This document shows positions 54,095 to 62,959 of a DNA stretch of 64,000 nucleotides, in pieces. Each line of letters begins with the position of its first letter. The stretch's first letter is position 1. The stretch is from Candidatus Gastranaerophilales bacterium (GTDB lineage: Bacteria; Cyanobacteriota; Vampirovibrionia; Gastranaerophilales; Gastranaerophilaceae). A program made the position numbers and the translations under genes. Below the pieces are notes generated by a model that saw only the letters and a list, made by a program, of their open reading frames with translations, was not told the origin of the DNA and did not search any database. The stretch covers positions 23,965-87,964 of the forward strand of contig CALVBT010000007.1 of NCBI GenBank assembly GCA_944325885.1, read 5' to 3'.

Positions 54095-55783
54095 TTAATT
54101 TGGTAAATCCGGTAAGTTCGGTACACTCATAGAATTTGCACCTGAAGTTGAACTGTCAACTTTTTGCGGAGTGCTGCCACCGTTTTGATTTTGTCCGTCT
54201 TTTTCACCTTTAGGTGCTTCGTTCGGGTCAACCGGTTTTACAGAACCAAAGCCGCTGTTTGTAAGTTCAAATGTATATGTAATATTTTGTGCTTTTTCTA
54301 TGTCTATCATACCTTCCTGATCATCAACACTGAGTTTTGATAAGATAAGGTCTGATTTTGGCACCTGAGATTTTATATTTCTGAAGAAGAGATATACATC
54401 GTCAACAGATGTTGTTTCGCCTTTTATACCGTATGCACCCTTTGTATCTGCATAGAAGTATGTGAGCCAAACTTTTGAAGGAATATCAGCACCAACAGAG
54501 TTGTAATACAAAATTTTATCAACCATGCTCTGGTCAATAGATTTTGCTGCTGAATAGATATCAATTTTACCGCTGCTCTGTTTTAATTCAGTTAATTTTG
54601 CCTGTTGTTCTGTAGCTTCTTGCTCAAGCTGTCCACGCTTTGTTTCAAGGCTCGTAATATACTGCTGCAAAGCCAGTGAACATAAATAACAAACACCGAT
54701 TATTGCACCACCAATAATAGCCGTATAAATCATCAGCTGTTCTTTTGTCAGGTCAATGCCCATTACCCTGATCATGTCAGGAGCTTTGTAATCGGTTTTT
54801 GAAAGGAAGTTAAATTTAAAACCGAAATCTGCCATTCTGTAGATAGCAGCACCTATAGCTTCAGGAGTAATAGCTTTGATGTAATGAGGCAATACAGTCA
54901 AATCAACATCCATGATAGGTTGTTTTGCATACTGGTTGCACTCAAGATACAGTACATCACCGGGCTGTTTCAACTGCATTGAGAGAATTTCTGCACTAAC
55001 ATCGTTAGATTCACTCACAATGAGGAGTTTGTCTGTAGGGAATTTTTCCAAAGCAGCACCTGCCGCCTGAGAAATAGCTACATAAACTTCATCATTATTA
55101 AATGATTTGATAGCCAGAGGTTCTTCAAAATATTCAATTACGCTGTTGCCCAGCATTGAAAATACAGCATAACTGTTTTGAGAAACCAGCAATATATTCC
55201 AGGATGAGCCTGTTGAAGTAAAGTCTTTTGATGCACCGGTATATTCCAGTGTTTTTATTAATGAAGAATATGTATTTTCAATTGCAACAAGAGTCGCACC
55301 CATATCGGTGAAAATCTGTTTGATAATATCGACAACGCCCTCTTGCAAAGCAGAATACAATATATATCTTTTTTCTGAAGAATTATTTTCTTTAACTTCA
55401 ACCCAGCTGACAACAGGAGTGTTCTTTTTAAACAGATAGCTTTCTTCTACCTGCGAAGTCAACGCACCGACAACACCCTCATCGTCCAGCACCGTCGGCA
55501 AATATGAGTGGCCAAAAGACACACTCGGAAGGTTCAAGATAATATTAGCACTGGCAGGTGCGATTTTTAGTTCATTGAACAAATCTGTCAATGCTTGTTT
55601 AAATTCATTATAATCTTCAATCTCTCTGGTAGAAGCGTTATACGCAAGATCTCTTCTCGCATATTTCATAATTTTATGCTGTGTATAATCTACCATAATC
55701 ATTTCCAAACCAACGTTTGGTGATACGGAAACGCCCACATTTACCTTGTTATCGGGTCTTAATTTTGCTAAAAAATTTTCCAT
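54095..55783 (-). CDS. PilM-PilN fusion protein
   Basis: A 562-residue protein joining two normally separate pilus components. Residues 1-330 are PilM-like (actin fold), with ILNLPSVSFGHSYLP near 80 and the following EEPLAIKSFNNDEVYVAISQ. A membrane helix follows (about 353-373, AIIGGAIIGVCYLCSLALQQ), then a coiled coil and the PilN-like periplasmic domain to about 520, and a Gln/Asn/Ser-rich tail. The start is ATG at 55783; the upstream TTG codon gives only one extra residue. Separate PilM and PilN genes are the rule, so the fusion fixes their one-to-one ratio. Confidence 0.8.
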   Translation of the reverse strand: MENFLAKLRPDNKVNVGVSVSPNVGLEMIMVDYTQHKIMKYARRDLAYNASTREIEDYNEFKQALTDLFNELKIAPASANIILNLPSVSFGHSYLPTVLDDEGVVGALTSQVEESYLFKKNTPVVSWVEVKENNSSEKRYILYSALQEGVVDIIKQIFTDMGATLVAIENTYSSLIKTLEYTGASKDFTSTGSSWNILLVSQNSYAVFSMLGNSVIEYFEEPLAIKSFNNDEVYVAISQAAGAALEKFPTDKLLIVSESNDVSAEILSMQLKQPGDVLYLECNQYAKQPIMDVDLTVLPHYIKAITPEAIGAAIYRMADFGFKFNFLSKTDYKAPDMIRVMGIDLTKEQLMIYTAIIGGAIIGVCYLCSLALQQYITSLETKRGQLEQEATEQQAKLTELKQSSGKIDIYSAAKSIDQSMVDKILYYNSVGADIPSKVWLTYFYADTKGAYGIKGETTSVDDVYLFFRNIKSQVPKSDLILSKLSVDDQEGMIDIEKAQNITYTFELTNSGFGSVKPVDPNEAPKGEKDGQNQNGGSTPQKVDSSTSGANSMSVPNLPDLPN

Positions 55784-55896
55784 CAACTAATTCCAATTAA
55801 TTCCAAATTAATAATACGTTAAGATAAAATCCTATACAAATTATATTATAGTATAATTATTATGGCAACTTTGTTAAAAAATAACCATTTAGAAAG

Positions 55897-56685
55897 ATGA
55901 TGCTCAATATGAAAAATACAAAGAATGCAGGAGATTTTATATTCGGACGTAACTCTGTAACAGAAGCGTTAAAATTATGCCCGCAGCGTATAAATAAAAT
56001 TATAATATTAAAATCTGTTACAAACGACCCGAAAATAAACGAAATAGTAACCCTTGCCCGCCAGAATCGTGTTGTATTCCAGTTTGTACCAAAAGAAAGG
56101 TTTGCAAACTTTACGGAATTTTCACATCAGGGCATAGTTGCCTATACTTCGCCTGTTTCTTATCTTGATATAGATGATTTTTTGGACAGCCAAAAACAAA
56201 AAACAGGTTATTCAAAAATTATTATCCTTGACGGGGTGGAAGACCCTCACAATGTGGGTGCAATCATCAGAACATCAGCCTGTGCCGGATACGATGCGGT
56301 GATTATCCCATCAAGACGCAATGCACAGGTCAATGCAACAGTAGAAAAAACTTCGGCCGGTGCTATTAACCATATTCCGATAATCAAGGTTAATAGCCTC
56401 TCCAGCACAATTGATAAGCTAAAAGATAACAACTACTGGATAATTGCAGCCGATGCAAATGGAAAAGATAATTATTTTGACATTAATTATACAGACATGA
56501 ACTTTGCCATCGTAATGGGAGCAGAAGGCGACGGAGTAGGCAAAAATACAATGAAACAGGCTGACTTTATTGTAAAAATTCCAATGTTAAGAAACTTTAA
56601 CTCGCTTAATGTTTCCAATGCAGCGTGTGCAATAATTTACGAATCGGTAAGACAAATGATTGAATCTGAAAAACATAGTGTATAA
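55897..56685 (+). CDS. rlmB: 23S rRNA (guanosine-2'-O) methyltransferase, TrmH/RlmB family
   Basis: A 262-residue SPOUT methyltransferase. The N-terminal substrate domain begins [14 protein letters not shown] (near residue 13). The knot domain has [18 protein letters not shown] (near 110), [10 protein letters not shown] (near 206) and [19 protein letters not shown] (near 226), the three TrmH motifs. The target guanosine is inferred from family. ATG codons at 55897, 55900 and 55909 are all possible; the AGAAAG site favours 55900 or 55909. Confidence 0.9.
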   Translation: MMLNMKNTKNAGDFIFGRNSVTEALKLCPQRINKIIILKSVTNDPKINEIVTLARQNRVVFQFVPKERFANFTEFSHQGIVAYTSPVSYLDIDDFLDSQKQKTGYSKIIILDGVEDPHNVGAIIRTSACAGYDAVIIPSRRNAQVNATVEKTSAGAINHIPIIKVNSLSSTIDKLKDNNYWIIAADANGKDNYFDINYTDMNFAIVMGAEGDGVGKNTMKQADFIVKIPMLRNFNSLNVSNAACAIIYESVRQMIESEKHSV

Positions 56686-56714
56686 TATTATTACAAAATA
56701 TTACAGGAGTACAA

Positions 56715-57719
56715 ATGGCAAACAAGTCAGAGAAATTTACTCAAGACGAAGTTGACACAACAGATTTGGACGAGGAAGTTTCTATAGATAAAATTACAGA
56801 AGAACCCGAAGACGAAGATTTGATAATGTCCGTCGAGGAACCAAAAACAGCAGAGAATGTTTCCACAATCAATGCTGACGATTCTGTGAAAATTTATCTT
56901 CAACAAATCGGCAAAATACCTCTTTTAACAGCAGAAGAGGAGCTTGAAGTTGCAAAAAAAATAAAAGAAAGCAATGATGAACACTCAAAAGAAATTCTTG
57001 TCAATGCAAATCTGCGTCTTGTTGTCAGCATTGCAAAAAAATATATCGGACGAGGCCTGTCCTTTCTTGATTTGATACAAGAAGGCAACATGGGTCTGAT
57101 GAAAGCTGCGGAAAAATTTGATTATGCCAAAGGTTACAAATTTTCTACCTATGCTACATGGTGGATTCAGCAGTCAATTACCCGAGCCATTGCGGACAAA
57201 TCGAGGATAATCCGCCTGCCTGTCCACATGATAGAAACATTAGGCAAAATAAAAAAAGTAACAATGGATTTGACAACAGAAACAGGCAAAGTCCCTTCCA
57301 AAGAAGAAATTGCCTACCGTGTCGGAATCCCTGTCAACAAATTAACAAGCCTTATCAAGGCAGCCCAGTCTACTATCAGTATAGAAACCCCTGCCACAGC
57401 AAAGGATGAATCGTCAAAACTCGGTGATTTTATTGTGGATGAGTCCACAATCTCGCCTGACACAAGGGTTTCTCAGGAAAATTTATTCGCTGACATACAA
57501 AAAATGCTCAACCAGCTTAGTCCTAAAGAACGAGATGTACTAATTATGCGTTTCGGGCTGAATGATGACGGCAACAGAAAAACTCTTGAAGAAATAGGCT
57601 CCAGATACGGTGTTTCCAGAGAGAGAATCAGACAGATTGAAAACAGAGCCATAAGCAAACTCAAAAAACTTTGCAAAAACAACAACCTGAGCAAAGGCCT
57701 GAAAAACTATTTTAATTAA
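56715..57719 (+). CDS. rpoD: RNA polymerase primary-type sigma factor (RpoD/SigA)
   Basis: A 334-residue sigma-70. Region 1.2 is [20 protein letters not shown] (near 55). Region 2 has [19 protein letters not shown] and the melting/-10 block [18 protein letters not shown]. Region 3 has [11 protein letters not shown], and region 4 has [14 protein letters not shown] and [14 protein letters not shown]. Region 1.1 is absent: residues 1-50 are acidic and low-complexity. This looks like the primary sigma, but a group 2 sigma is possible. A TTGAAT/TATAAT pair with a 15-nt spacer lies at 56660-56686. Confidence 0.95.
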   Translation: MANKSEKFTQDEVDTTDLDEEVSIDKITEEPEDEDLIMSVEEPKTAENVSTINADDSVKIYLQQIGKIPLLTAEEELEVAKKIKESNDEHSKEILVNANLRLVVSIAKKYIGRGLSFLDLIQEGNMGLMKAAEKFDYAKGYKFSTYATWWIQQSITRAIADKSRIIRLPVHMIETLGKIKKVTMDLTTETGKVPSKEEIAYRVGIPVNKLTSLIKAAQSTISIETPATAKDESSKLGDFIVDESTISPDTRVSQENLFADIQKMLNQLSPKERDVLIMRFGLNDDGNRKTLEEIGSRYGVSRERIRQIENRAISKLKKLCKNNNLSKGLKNYFN

Positions 57720-57746
57720 TAATAAATAATAAATTTTTGTAAATAT

Positions 57747-57774
57747 AACCCCATAGAATTAATTCTATGGGGTT
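57747..57774 (+). terminator. Terminator of rpoD
   Basis: A perfect 14-bp inverted repeat, AACCCCATAGAATT with AATTCTATGGGGTT, ending in a T-rich stretch 27 nt after the rpoD stop. Confidence 0.85.
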
Positions 57775-57900
57775 ATATTTTATCAATAATTGTGATATAA
57801 ATATATAAAATATAAATATAATGCAGGCTCAAGGGGAGCTGATTAATATAAACAGGATACAAAAAGCGTCAAAGCGCAAATCAAGAGAAAAGGAGAATTT

Positions 57901-59622
57901 ATGACAGTAGGTCAATTCGTATTTATGCTACACTCCCATCTTCCTTATTACAGAAAAGCAGGTATGTGGCCTTTCGGGGAAGAAAACCTCTACGAATGTA
58001 TGGCAGAAACTTATGTTCCTTTGTTGAACGCAATTTCCGAATTGTATGACGATGAAGGTATAAAAGCTAAATTAACAGTAGGTATTACACCGATACTGGC
58101 AGAACAGTTGAATGATGAACACTTAAAACAGGGCTTTATCGATTACCTTGATGCCAGAATCACTGCAGTATCAAAAGATTTGGAAAGATATCCGGATCCC
58201 GAAGTCGCACATTCACAGCATTTAAAATATCTGGCAAAATACTATTTTGACTGGTTTAATCACATAAAAGATTCTTTTATTAATAAATATAATAAAGACT
58301 TAATCAGTGCATTCAAAAAATATCAAGATCTAGGCTGTATAGAAATCACAACCTCAGGTGCAACTCACGGATTTTCTCCGCTGCTTGCTACTGATTCCAA
58401 CCTCAATGCACAGTTCAAAATCGGCTCTGATACTACAAAAAGACTTTTCGGCAAAAAAGCAAAAGGATGCTGGCTTCCGGAATGTGCATACAGACAGGGC
58501 TATGAATACACAGGCAAAGACGGCAAGAAAAAATGGCGTCCTGCTATTGAAGTTACTCTTCAAAACAATGATATCGAATACTTCTTTACGGAATCTCACG
58601 TAATAGAAGGCGGAAACTCTATCGGAAACAGACGTGTAATCGGTGTTTACGGAAACATTGAATACATTCCTCTGCCGGAGAGAGAACCCACCGGCTATGA
58701 CACATATTCTGCATACTGGCTGCCTGATGCTCAGGTTGCTGTAATGGGCAGAAATGACAGAGCAGGATTTCAGGTATGGTCAGCAGCTGACGGCTACCCG
58801 GGTGACGGCTGCTACAGAGAGTTCCACAAAAAAGACGACAAATCAGGCGCACACTATTGGAGAATTACTTCTTCCACTACAGATCTTGGCGACAAGATGC
58901 TTTATGACCCTGTTCTGGCTATGTCACAGGTGAACTTGAACTCTGACCACTACACAACATTGATTTATCATTTATTGAATGATTACAAACTTTCTCACAA
59001 CAAAGAAGGTCTTGTGATGGTATCATTTGATACAGAATTATTCGGCCACTGGTGGTTTGAAGGTGTTGAGTTTATCAAACAGGTTATCAGAAAATTCAAC
59101 AACTATCTGCCTCAGGTTGAAAGAATGACAGCAGGCGAATATCTGCAGGCTCATCCGCCGACCGAAGCTATCCAAATCCCTGAATCTTCATGGGGTCAGG
59201 GCGGTCACTTCTATGTATGGCAAAACCACCTTACAGAATGGATGTGGCCTATTATTCACGGCTGTGAAAAACGTATCATTGATATTGTTTCAAAATATGA
59301 AAAAATTCCGGAAGACAAGCTGCTGCACAGAGCTTTGAACCAGCTTGCCAGAGAAAATTTGCTCTTGCAAAGTTCTGACTGGCCGTTTTTGATTACAACA
59401 TGGCAGGCAAAAGACTATGCAACAGACAGATTTAGAGAACACGTTGAAAGATTTGAAACAATCGCAGACATGATTGAATCAGGAAATATCGATGACAACA
59501 AACTGCAGGAAATTGAATCAATCGACAACTGCTTCCCTGTAATTGATTACAGAGCATATTTGCCGATTGAAGAAGGCAAAATCCCTCAGCAGGAAGAAAA
59601 ACTCAAACCGTTGTATCAATAA
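57901..59622 (+). CDS. GH57 1,4-alpha-glucan branching enzyme
   Basis: A 573-residue glycoside hydrolase family 57 protein that introduces alpha-1,6 branches into glycogen-like glucan. Visible blocks are FVFMLHSHLPYYRKAG (near residue 8, His-rich), ATHGFSPLL (near 155), KGCWLPECAYRQGYE (near 190, containing the catalytic Glu) and MVSFDTELFGHWWFEG (near 375, containing the catalytic Asp). It is close to the size of the characterised GH57 branching enzymes. The leader has GAAAAGGAGAA before the ATG. It has its own terminator. No other glycogen gene is nearby. Confidence 0.92.
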   Translation: MTVGQFVFMLHSHLPYYRKAGMWPFGEENLYECMAETYVPLLNAISELYDDEGIKAKLTVGITPILAEQLNDEHLKQGFIDYLDARITAVSKDLERYPDPEVAHSQHLKYLAKYYFDWFNHIKDSFINKYNKDLISAFKKYQDLGCIEITTSGATHGFSPLLATDSNLNAQFKIGSDTTKRLFGKKAKGCWLPECAYRQGYEYTGKDGKKKWRPAIEVTLQNNDIEYFFTESHVIEGGNSIGNRRVIGVYGNIEYIPLPEREPTGYDTYSAYWLPDAQVAVMGRNDRAGFQVWSAADGYPGDGCYREFHKKDDKSGAHYWRITSSTTDLGDKMLYDPVLAMSQVNLNSDHYTTLIYHLLNDYKLSHNKEGLVMVSFDTELFGHWWFEGVEFIKQVIRKFNNYLPQVERMTAGEYLQAHPPTEAIQIPESSWGQGGHFYVWQNHLTEWMWPIIHGCEKRIIDIVSKYEKIPEDKLLHRALNQLARENLLLQSSDWPFLITTWQAKDYATDRFREHVERFETIADMIESGNIDDNKLQEIESIDNCFPVIDYRAYLPIEEGKIPQQEEKLKPLYQ

Positions 59623-59642
59623 TTTTTTCAATGGAATCAACG

Positions 59643-59676
59643 AAAAAGGAGCTTTAAATTCAAAGCTCCTTTTTTT
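59643..59676 (+). terminator. Terminator of the GH57 gene
   Basis: AAAAAGGAGCTTT (59643-59655) pairs with AAAGCTCCTTTTT (59662-59674), followed by T residues that merge into the arm of the next element. Confidence 0.9.
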
Positions 59677-59723
59677 GATAATATTTATTATGTAAGTTTT
59701 TTGATTTTTATGTGTTGATTTTA

Positions 59724-59940
59724 ATACAGATAATTATTAAAAATCGACCTGCTGCGCCGTTCAAACAGAAAGTAGCATATACCTGTCTCGGCAACTCGGC
59801 ACGTCAAAATTGCTAAAGTACAAATATTATTTGTGGTTCAAATAATTTCCCCGTGCCTCGGACAATACCTCGTTTGCAGTTGTATATGCAACATTCTGTA
59901 ATTCATTTTGCAAAGGTCTTTTTTTAACAATTATCTGTAT
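59724..59940. repeat. Family 1 copy (first inner hairpin)
   Basis: Arms 59724-59743 and 59921-59940. The core shares GCAACTCGGC, GCCTC(A/G)GACA and the end AAAGGTCT with the element at 34577-34751, but the arms are unrelated to it in sequence. Confidence 0.7.
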
Positions 59941-60011
59941 GCAGTGGAATTTGATTTTGATAAGTTGTTGTACAAAGCTTCGTAAAAGGTTTCTAAATTA
60001 AATTTCACTGC
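59941..60011. repeat. Family 1 partial copy (second inner hairpin)
   Basis: Arms GCAGTGGAATTT and AAATTTCACTGC (one G-T wobble) enclose TTTTGATAAGTTGTTGTACA and GTAAAAGGTTTCT. This is the right-hand core of the 34577-34751 element with different arms. Confidence 0.75.
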
Positions 60012-60020
60012 AGTAATAAA

Positions 60021-60101
60021 GAGGTGTAAGATGTTTGCTTCGGAGTGACTACGAAGGAGGGACGACGAAGTCGGAACGAAGAAGTAAATATCTTATACCT
60101 C
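60021..60101. repeat. Third inner hairpin of the composite element
   Basis: A 21-bp stem, 60021-60041 with 60081-60101, in which all three non-Watson-Crick pairs are G-T with G on the left arm: stable in a plus-strand RNA but C-A mismatched in a minus-strand RNA. The loop is rich in CGAAG words. Confidence 0.75.
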
Positions 60102-60194
60102 GATTAAAACTAAAAATAAAAAACATAAAAAACTTACATAATAAATATTATCAAACCATCAAAACATAAAATAATAGATAAAACACAGGAATTA

Positions 60195-60203
60195 TGCTAA
60201 AAT
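60195..60203 (+). promoter_or_regulatory. Extended -10 candidate for the zinc-ribbon gene
   Basis: TGC-TAAAAT, 35 nt before the ATG at 60238. No clear -35. Confidence 0.3.
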
Positions 60204-60237
60204 TAATTTCAGATAAATCAAAACGGAGAAATAAATT

Positions 60238-60408
60238 ATGGCAAGAATAGTTAGACCTTCATGGGCAATAAGATGCGTACAATCCAGCTGCAGAGAACTG
60301 TTTGAAGTAGCAATCCTTGAAAAAGGCAAACAGCAGGAAGTTGTATGCCCAAAATGCGGCGAACACTATCTTTACCCTGTATTGCCTGAAGACGAAATTG
60401 ACGAATAG
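60238..60408 (+). CDS. Small zinc-ribbon protein (56 aa)
   Basis: A 56-residue protein, MARIVRPSWAIRCVQSSCRE first, with two cysteine pairs: CVQSSC (C13, C18) and CPKC (C37, C40), a classic zinc-ribbon spacing. The end is acidic (EDEIDE). GGAGAAATAAATT supplies a good ribosome site. The radical SAM gene starts 5 nt after the stop, so they are cotranscribed. It could be an adaptor for the radical SAM enzyme or a nucleic-acid binding module; neither is shown. Confidence 0.75.
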   Translation: MARIVRPSWAIRCVQSSCRELFEVAILEKGKQQEVVCPKCGEHYLYPVLPEDEIDE

Positions 60409-60413
60409 TCAAA

Positions 60414-61352
60414 ATGAAATATCCAAGACCGGTAACAAACAAAAGATATTACCAATTTAGCGAATATTTAAAAAACAAATTTGGCAAAAAAGTGTACAAA
60501 ATTACACTCGATGCAGGTTTTAGCTGCCCGAACAGAGATGGAAAAATCTCGTCGGGCGGTTGTATTTTTTGCGATGACGGCGGGAGTTTTTCACGTGCGC
60601 ACAGCAAACTCCTCTCCGTACAAGAACAGGTGCAAGAAGGTATCCACAACCTTTCAACACGTTTTAAAGCACAAAAATTTATGTCCTATTTTCAGGCATA
60701 CTCAAACACCTACAAACCCGTTGATGAATTAAAAAATATCTATGATGCATCACTATGCCACCCCGATATCGTTGGAATTTCCATAGGGACAAGACCTGAC
60801 TGCGTTGATGAAACAAAACTCGATTTGATTGCATCTTATACAAATAATTATGAAACATGGGTGGAATACGGGCTGCAATCAATGCATGACAAAACTTTGC
60901 GATTTATAAACAGAGGCCATGATTTTGAAACTTTTGTAAAAGCATATAATCTGACAAAACAAAGAGGCATTAATGTCGGTGTGCATGTCATTCTCGGGCT
61001 GCCGGGCGAAACAAAAGAAGACATGCTCACAACCATAAAAACACTGGCAGAAATGGGTGTGGATGGTGTAAAATTCCATTGCCTGTGCATATTTCCGAAT
61101 ACAAAACTCTACGATATGTACGAAGCAGGGGAGATAAAGCTTCTGGAAGAAGACGAGTATGTTGATATTGCCTGCGACTGCATAGAGCTGCTGCCCTCTG
61201 ATACTACTATTCACAGGCTGGGCGGGAACGGTCTTCAGGCAATAAAGGTTGCGCCAAAATGGCTTAACAAAAAATTTGAAATTTTAAACAAAATTGATTT
61301 TGAACTCGAAAAAAGAAATTCTTATCAGGGTTTTTATTTTAATTACTTATAA
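60414..61352 (+). CDS. Radical SAM protein, YhcC/TIGR01212 type
   Basis: A 312-residue radical SAM enzyme of unknown substrate. After KVYKITLDAGFSCPNRDG the iron-sulfur cysteines follow as SGGCIFCDDGGS (C-X10-C-X2-C overall), the pattern of this family. Further blocks are YFQAYSNTYKP, GISIGTRPDCVDE (near 122) and VHVILGLPGETKEDM (near 190), all family-typical. It probably acts on a nucleotide or RNA-related substrate by analogy with relatives (inference). It is coupled to the zinc-ribbon gene upstream. Confidence 0.9.
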   Translation: MKYPRPVTNKRYYQFSEYLKNKFGKKVYKITLDAGFSCPNRDGKISSGGCIFCDDGGSFSRAHSKLLSVQEQVQEGIHNLSTRFKAQKFMSYFQAYSNTYKPVDELKNIYDASLCHPDIVGISIGTRPDCVDETKLDLIASYTNNYETWVEYGLQSMHDKTLRFINRGHDFETFVKAYNLTKQRGINVGVHVILGLPGETKEDMLTTIKTLAEMGVDGVKFHCLCIFPNTKLYDMYEAGEIKLLEEDEYVDIACDCIELLPSDTTIHRLGGNGLQAIKVAPKWLNKKFEILNKIDFELEKRNSYQGFYFNYL

Positions 61353-61455
61353 AGAATCTTTATACAGATATAAAGATTAGATAAAGAAATCAAAGTTTGA
61401 GAAAAATTTGCTTTATAATGTGTACAACGATAAGAAAAATACATGGAGAAAAAAG

Positions 61456-61746
61456 ATGCACGCAGATTCTATTAAATATTTTTTAACTCAATTAGAAACA
61501 GCAGACAACAAAAGCAAAGCAGAAATTGAAAACATGCTGGTCAATGTAGGTTCAGCAGCAGTTCCTGTTCTTGTTGAACAATTGCAAACCGTAAAAGGTG
61601 CTGTAAGAGGCGTTGTTGCTATGAGCTTAATCAGAATCGGCGAACCTTCTGTTGATTGCCTCAAAAAAGTTGCACAAAACAACAAAGACTTTGAATGGGT
61701 TGCTAAATATTTAATTTCTGAAATCAAAGGCAGCGTTGCAGCTTAG
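61456..61746 (+). CDS. HEAT-repeat protein
   Basis: A 96-residue protein of short alpha-helical repeats: ADNKSKAEIENMLVNVGSAA, then PVLVEQLQTVKGAVRGVVAM and IRIGEPSVDCLKKVAQ, the HEAT/PBS-lyase-like pattern. The start is ATG at 61456 with GGAGAA 6 nt upstream; an extended frame from 61408 runs through the promoter-like TTTATAATG and is rejected. It is a stand-alone gene with its own terminator. Small HEAT proteins usually scaffold partners; no partner is indicated here. Confidence 0.75.
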   Translation: MHADSIKYFLTQLETADNKSKAEIENMLVNVGSAAVPVLVEQLQTVKGAVRGVVAMSLIRIGEPSVDCLKKVAQNNKDFEWVAKYLISEIKGSVAA

Positions 61747-61784
61747 TTTCTTAATATATAGCCGGAACTAAAATAAAATATGTA

Positions 61785-61815
61785 AAAAAGAGTTGTACAA
61801 AAACAACTCTTTTTT
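61785..61815 (+). terminator. Terminator of the HEAT-repeat gene
   Basis: AAAAAGAGTTGT (61785-61796) pairs with ACAACTCTTTTT (61803-61814), followed by T residues. Confidence 0.85.
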
Positions 61816-61991
61816 ATTAAATTAAAAATTTAGTCCGACTGAACTAGCAAAAAAATATCTTCATGTTCTTTAAATAAATAATTAAAATAAAAATATACAA
61901 AATATTGAGGAATGTAATACATCGTACCATATTTCTTGACTTTCAATTTATCAGCCGATTAATATATATATAAAGGAATTAGTGAGGTCAC

Positions 61992-62555
61992 ATGAAAAGT
62001 TCAACATTATACAGATCTAATTTATCCAAAGAAAAAATGGTCTTGTTAGAAGAATTGAGAGCAAAATCAGGACATTCAACTGTTAAAGAAGGAAGAACTC
62101 CTGATGTGTACATTCGACCTGCCAAAGAAAAAGAACTCGACGTTCTCTGGCAGAATTTTAAAGTAAACCAGAAAGAAGAAAAATCTCCGGGAGTTTATTT
62201 AATCACAGGTTTTATCGCTGGGGCTTTGTGCATGTTTTTAATGACAGCATTGTTGAGCTTTAGCTCAAATGCAATAAACGAAGCTAACAATCCGGAATCA
62301 CCAAAACTCGTTAAAAAAGTGAAACCGTCAAAAGCAAAATTGTCTATTATTCCTGCTGATCAGGCTGTTGAAGAAACAAAAACAGCTGCAGCTGAAAATT
62401 ATACGGTAAAATCAGGCGATACTTTAGAAGGTATTATCATAAGATTCTACGGAAAATATGATACTTCTAAAATCTCTAAAATCATGCAGGCAAATAATAT
62501 GTCTAACCCAAACCAGCTTTCTATCGGTCAATCTCTTGTAATTCCGATGGACTAG
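61992..62555 (+). CDS. Membrane-anchored LysM protein
   Basis: A 187-residue protein: a cytoplasmic, charged N-terminal part (about residues 1-75), one membrane helix (about 76-98, FIAGALCMFLMTALL), a linker rich in Lys, Pro and Ala, and a C-terminal LysM domain (about 138-185, NYTVKSGDTLEGIIIRFYG, then NQLSIGQSLVIP). LysM binds peptidoglycan or chitin-like glycans, so the protein ties the inner membrane to the wall. The long cytoplasmic part before the helix is unusual for LysM proteins and may bind a partner. RBS: AAAGGAATTAGTGAGG region. Confidence 0.85.
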   Translation: MKSSTLYRSNLSKEKMVLLEELRAKSGHSTVKEGRTPDVYIRPAKEKELDVLWQNFKVNQKEEKSPGVYLITGFIAGALCMFLMTALLSFSSNAINEANNPESPKLVKKVKPSKAKLSIIPADQAVEETKTAAAENYTVKSGDTLEGIIIRFYGKYDTSKISKIMQANNMSNPNQLSIGQSLVIPMD

Positions 62556-62578
62556 TACAGGGACAAAATATTTAACAC

Positions 62579-62615
62579 AAAAAGAGGCTTTTTATTTTTG
62601 AAAAAGCCTCTTTTT
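62579..62615. terminator. Bidirectional terminator between LysM gene and minus-strand gene
   Basis: AAAAAGAGGCTTTTT (62579-62593) pairs with AAAAAGCCTCTTTTT (62601-62615). A- and T-rich flanks serve both genes. Confidence 0.88.
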
Positions 62616-62631
62616 TATTATATTACGATAA

Positions 62632-62874
62632 TTACGCTTCTTTTTGCACGGCACGTCTTCTCGGCCAGGCAACCATGCGCATCCCTTCCGCTGTGGGCTG
62701 TGCTGTCGTGTAGATAGTAAAATCATTGAGCGGACGGGCATAATGCTGTAGAAAATCAACATTTTTGATTTTCTCGATACATGTATTGCAGCCGAACTCT
62801 TCTTTGATAAGGTCTGCAAAAAATTTTTGATCCTCGCTTAAGGATAAATCCCTTAAATTTTTGACGATATGCAT
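62632..62874 (-). CDS. Hypothetical 80-residue protein
   Basis: Unrecognised. Residues 1-30 are helical and charged (MHIVKNLRDLSLSEDQKF), two cysteines occur as GCNTC near residue 30, and the end is basic (PRRRAVQKEA). It is on the same strand as gatD and starts 85 nt after the gatD stop, so it may be cotranscribed with it. The CxxC pair could bind metal. The bidirectional terminator follows. No function can be named. Confidence 0.6.
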   Translation of the reverse strand: MHIVKNLRDLSLSEDQKFFADLIKEEFGCNTCIEKIKNVDFLQHYARPLNDFTIYTTAQPTAEGMRMVAWPRRRAVQKEA

Positions 62875-62959
62875 ATTATCATTTTATACTTTTGTATGAG
62901 AAAATACTTCAAAAGTTATAAAACTTATATAAAATTGATACAATCCTTAACAAAGAAAT

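Larger units (their letters stand above)
59674..60155. repeat. Composite inverted-repeat element: outer stem with three inner hairpins
   Basis: The outer arms are a perfect 29-bp inverted repeat (59674-59702 with 60127-60155), extending imperfectly inwards. They enclose three consecutive hairpins: 59724-59940 (20-bp arms, one mismatch), 59941-60011 (12-bp arms) and 60021-60101 (21-bp stem with three G-T wobbles). No protein gene is present in the 615 bp between the GH57 gene and the gene at 60238. Confidence 0.85.
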
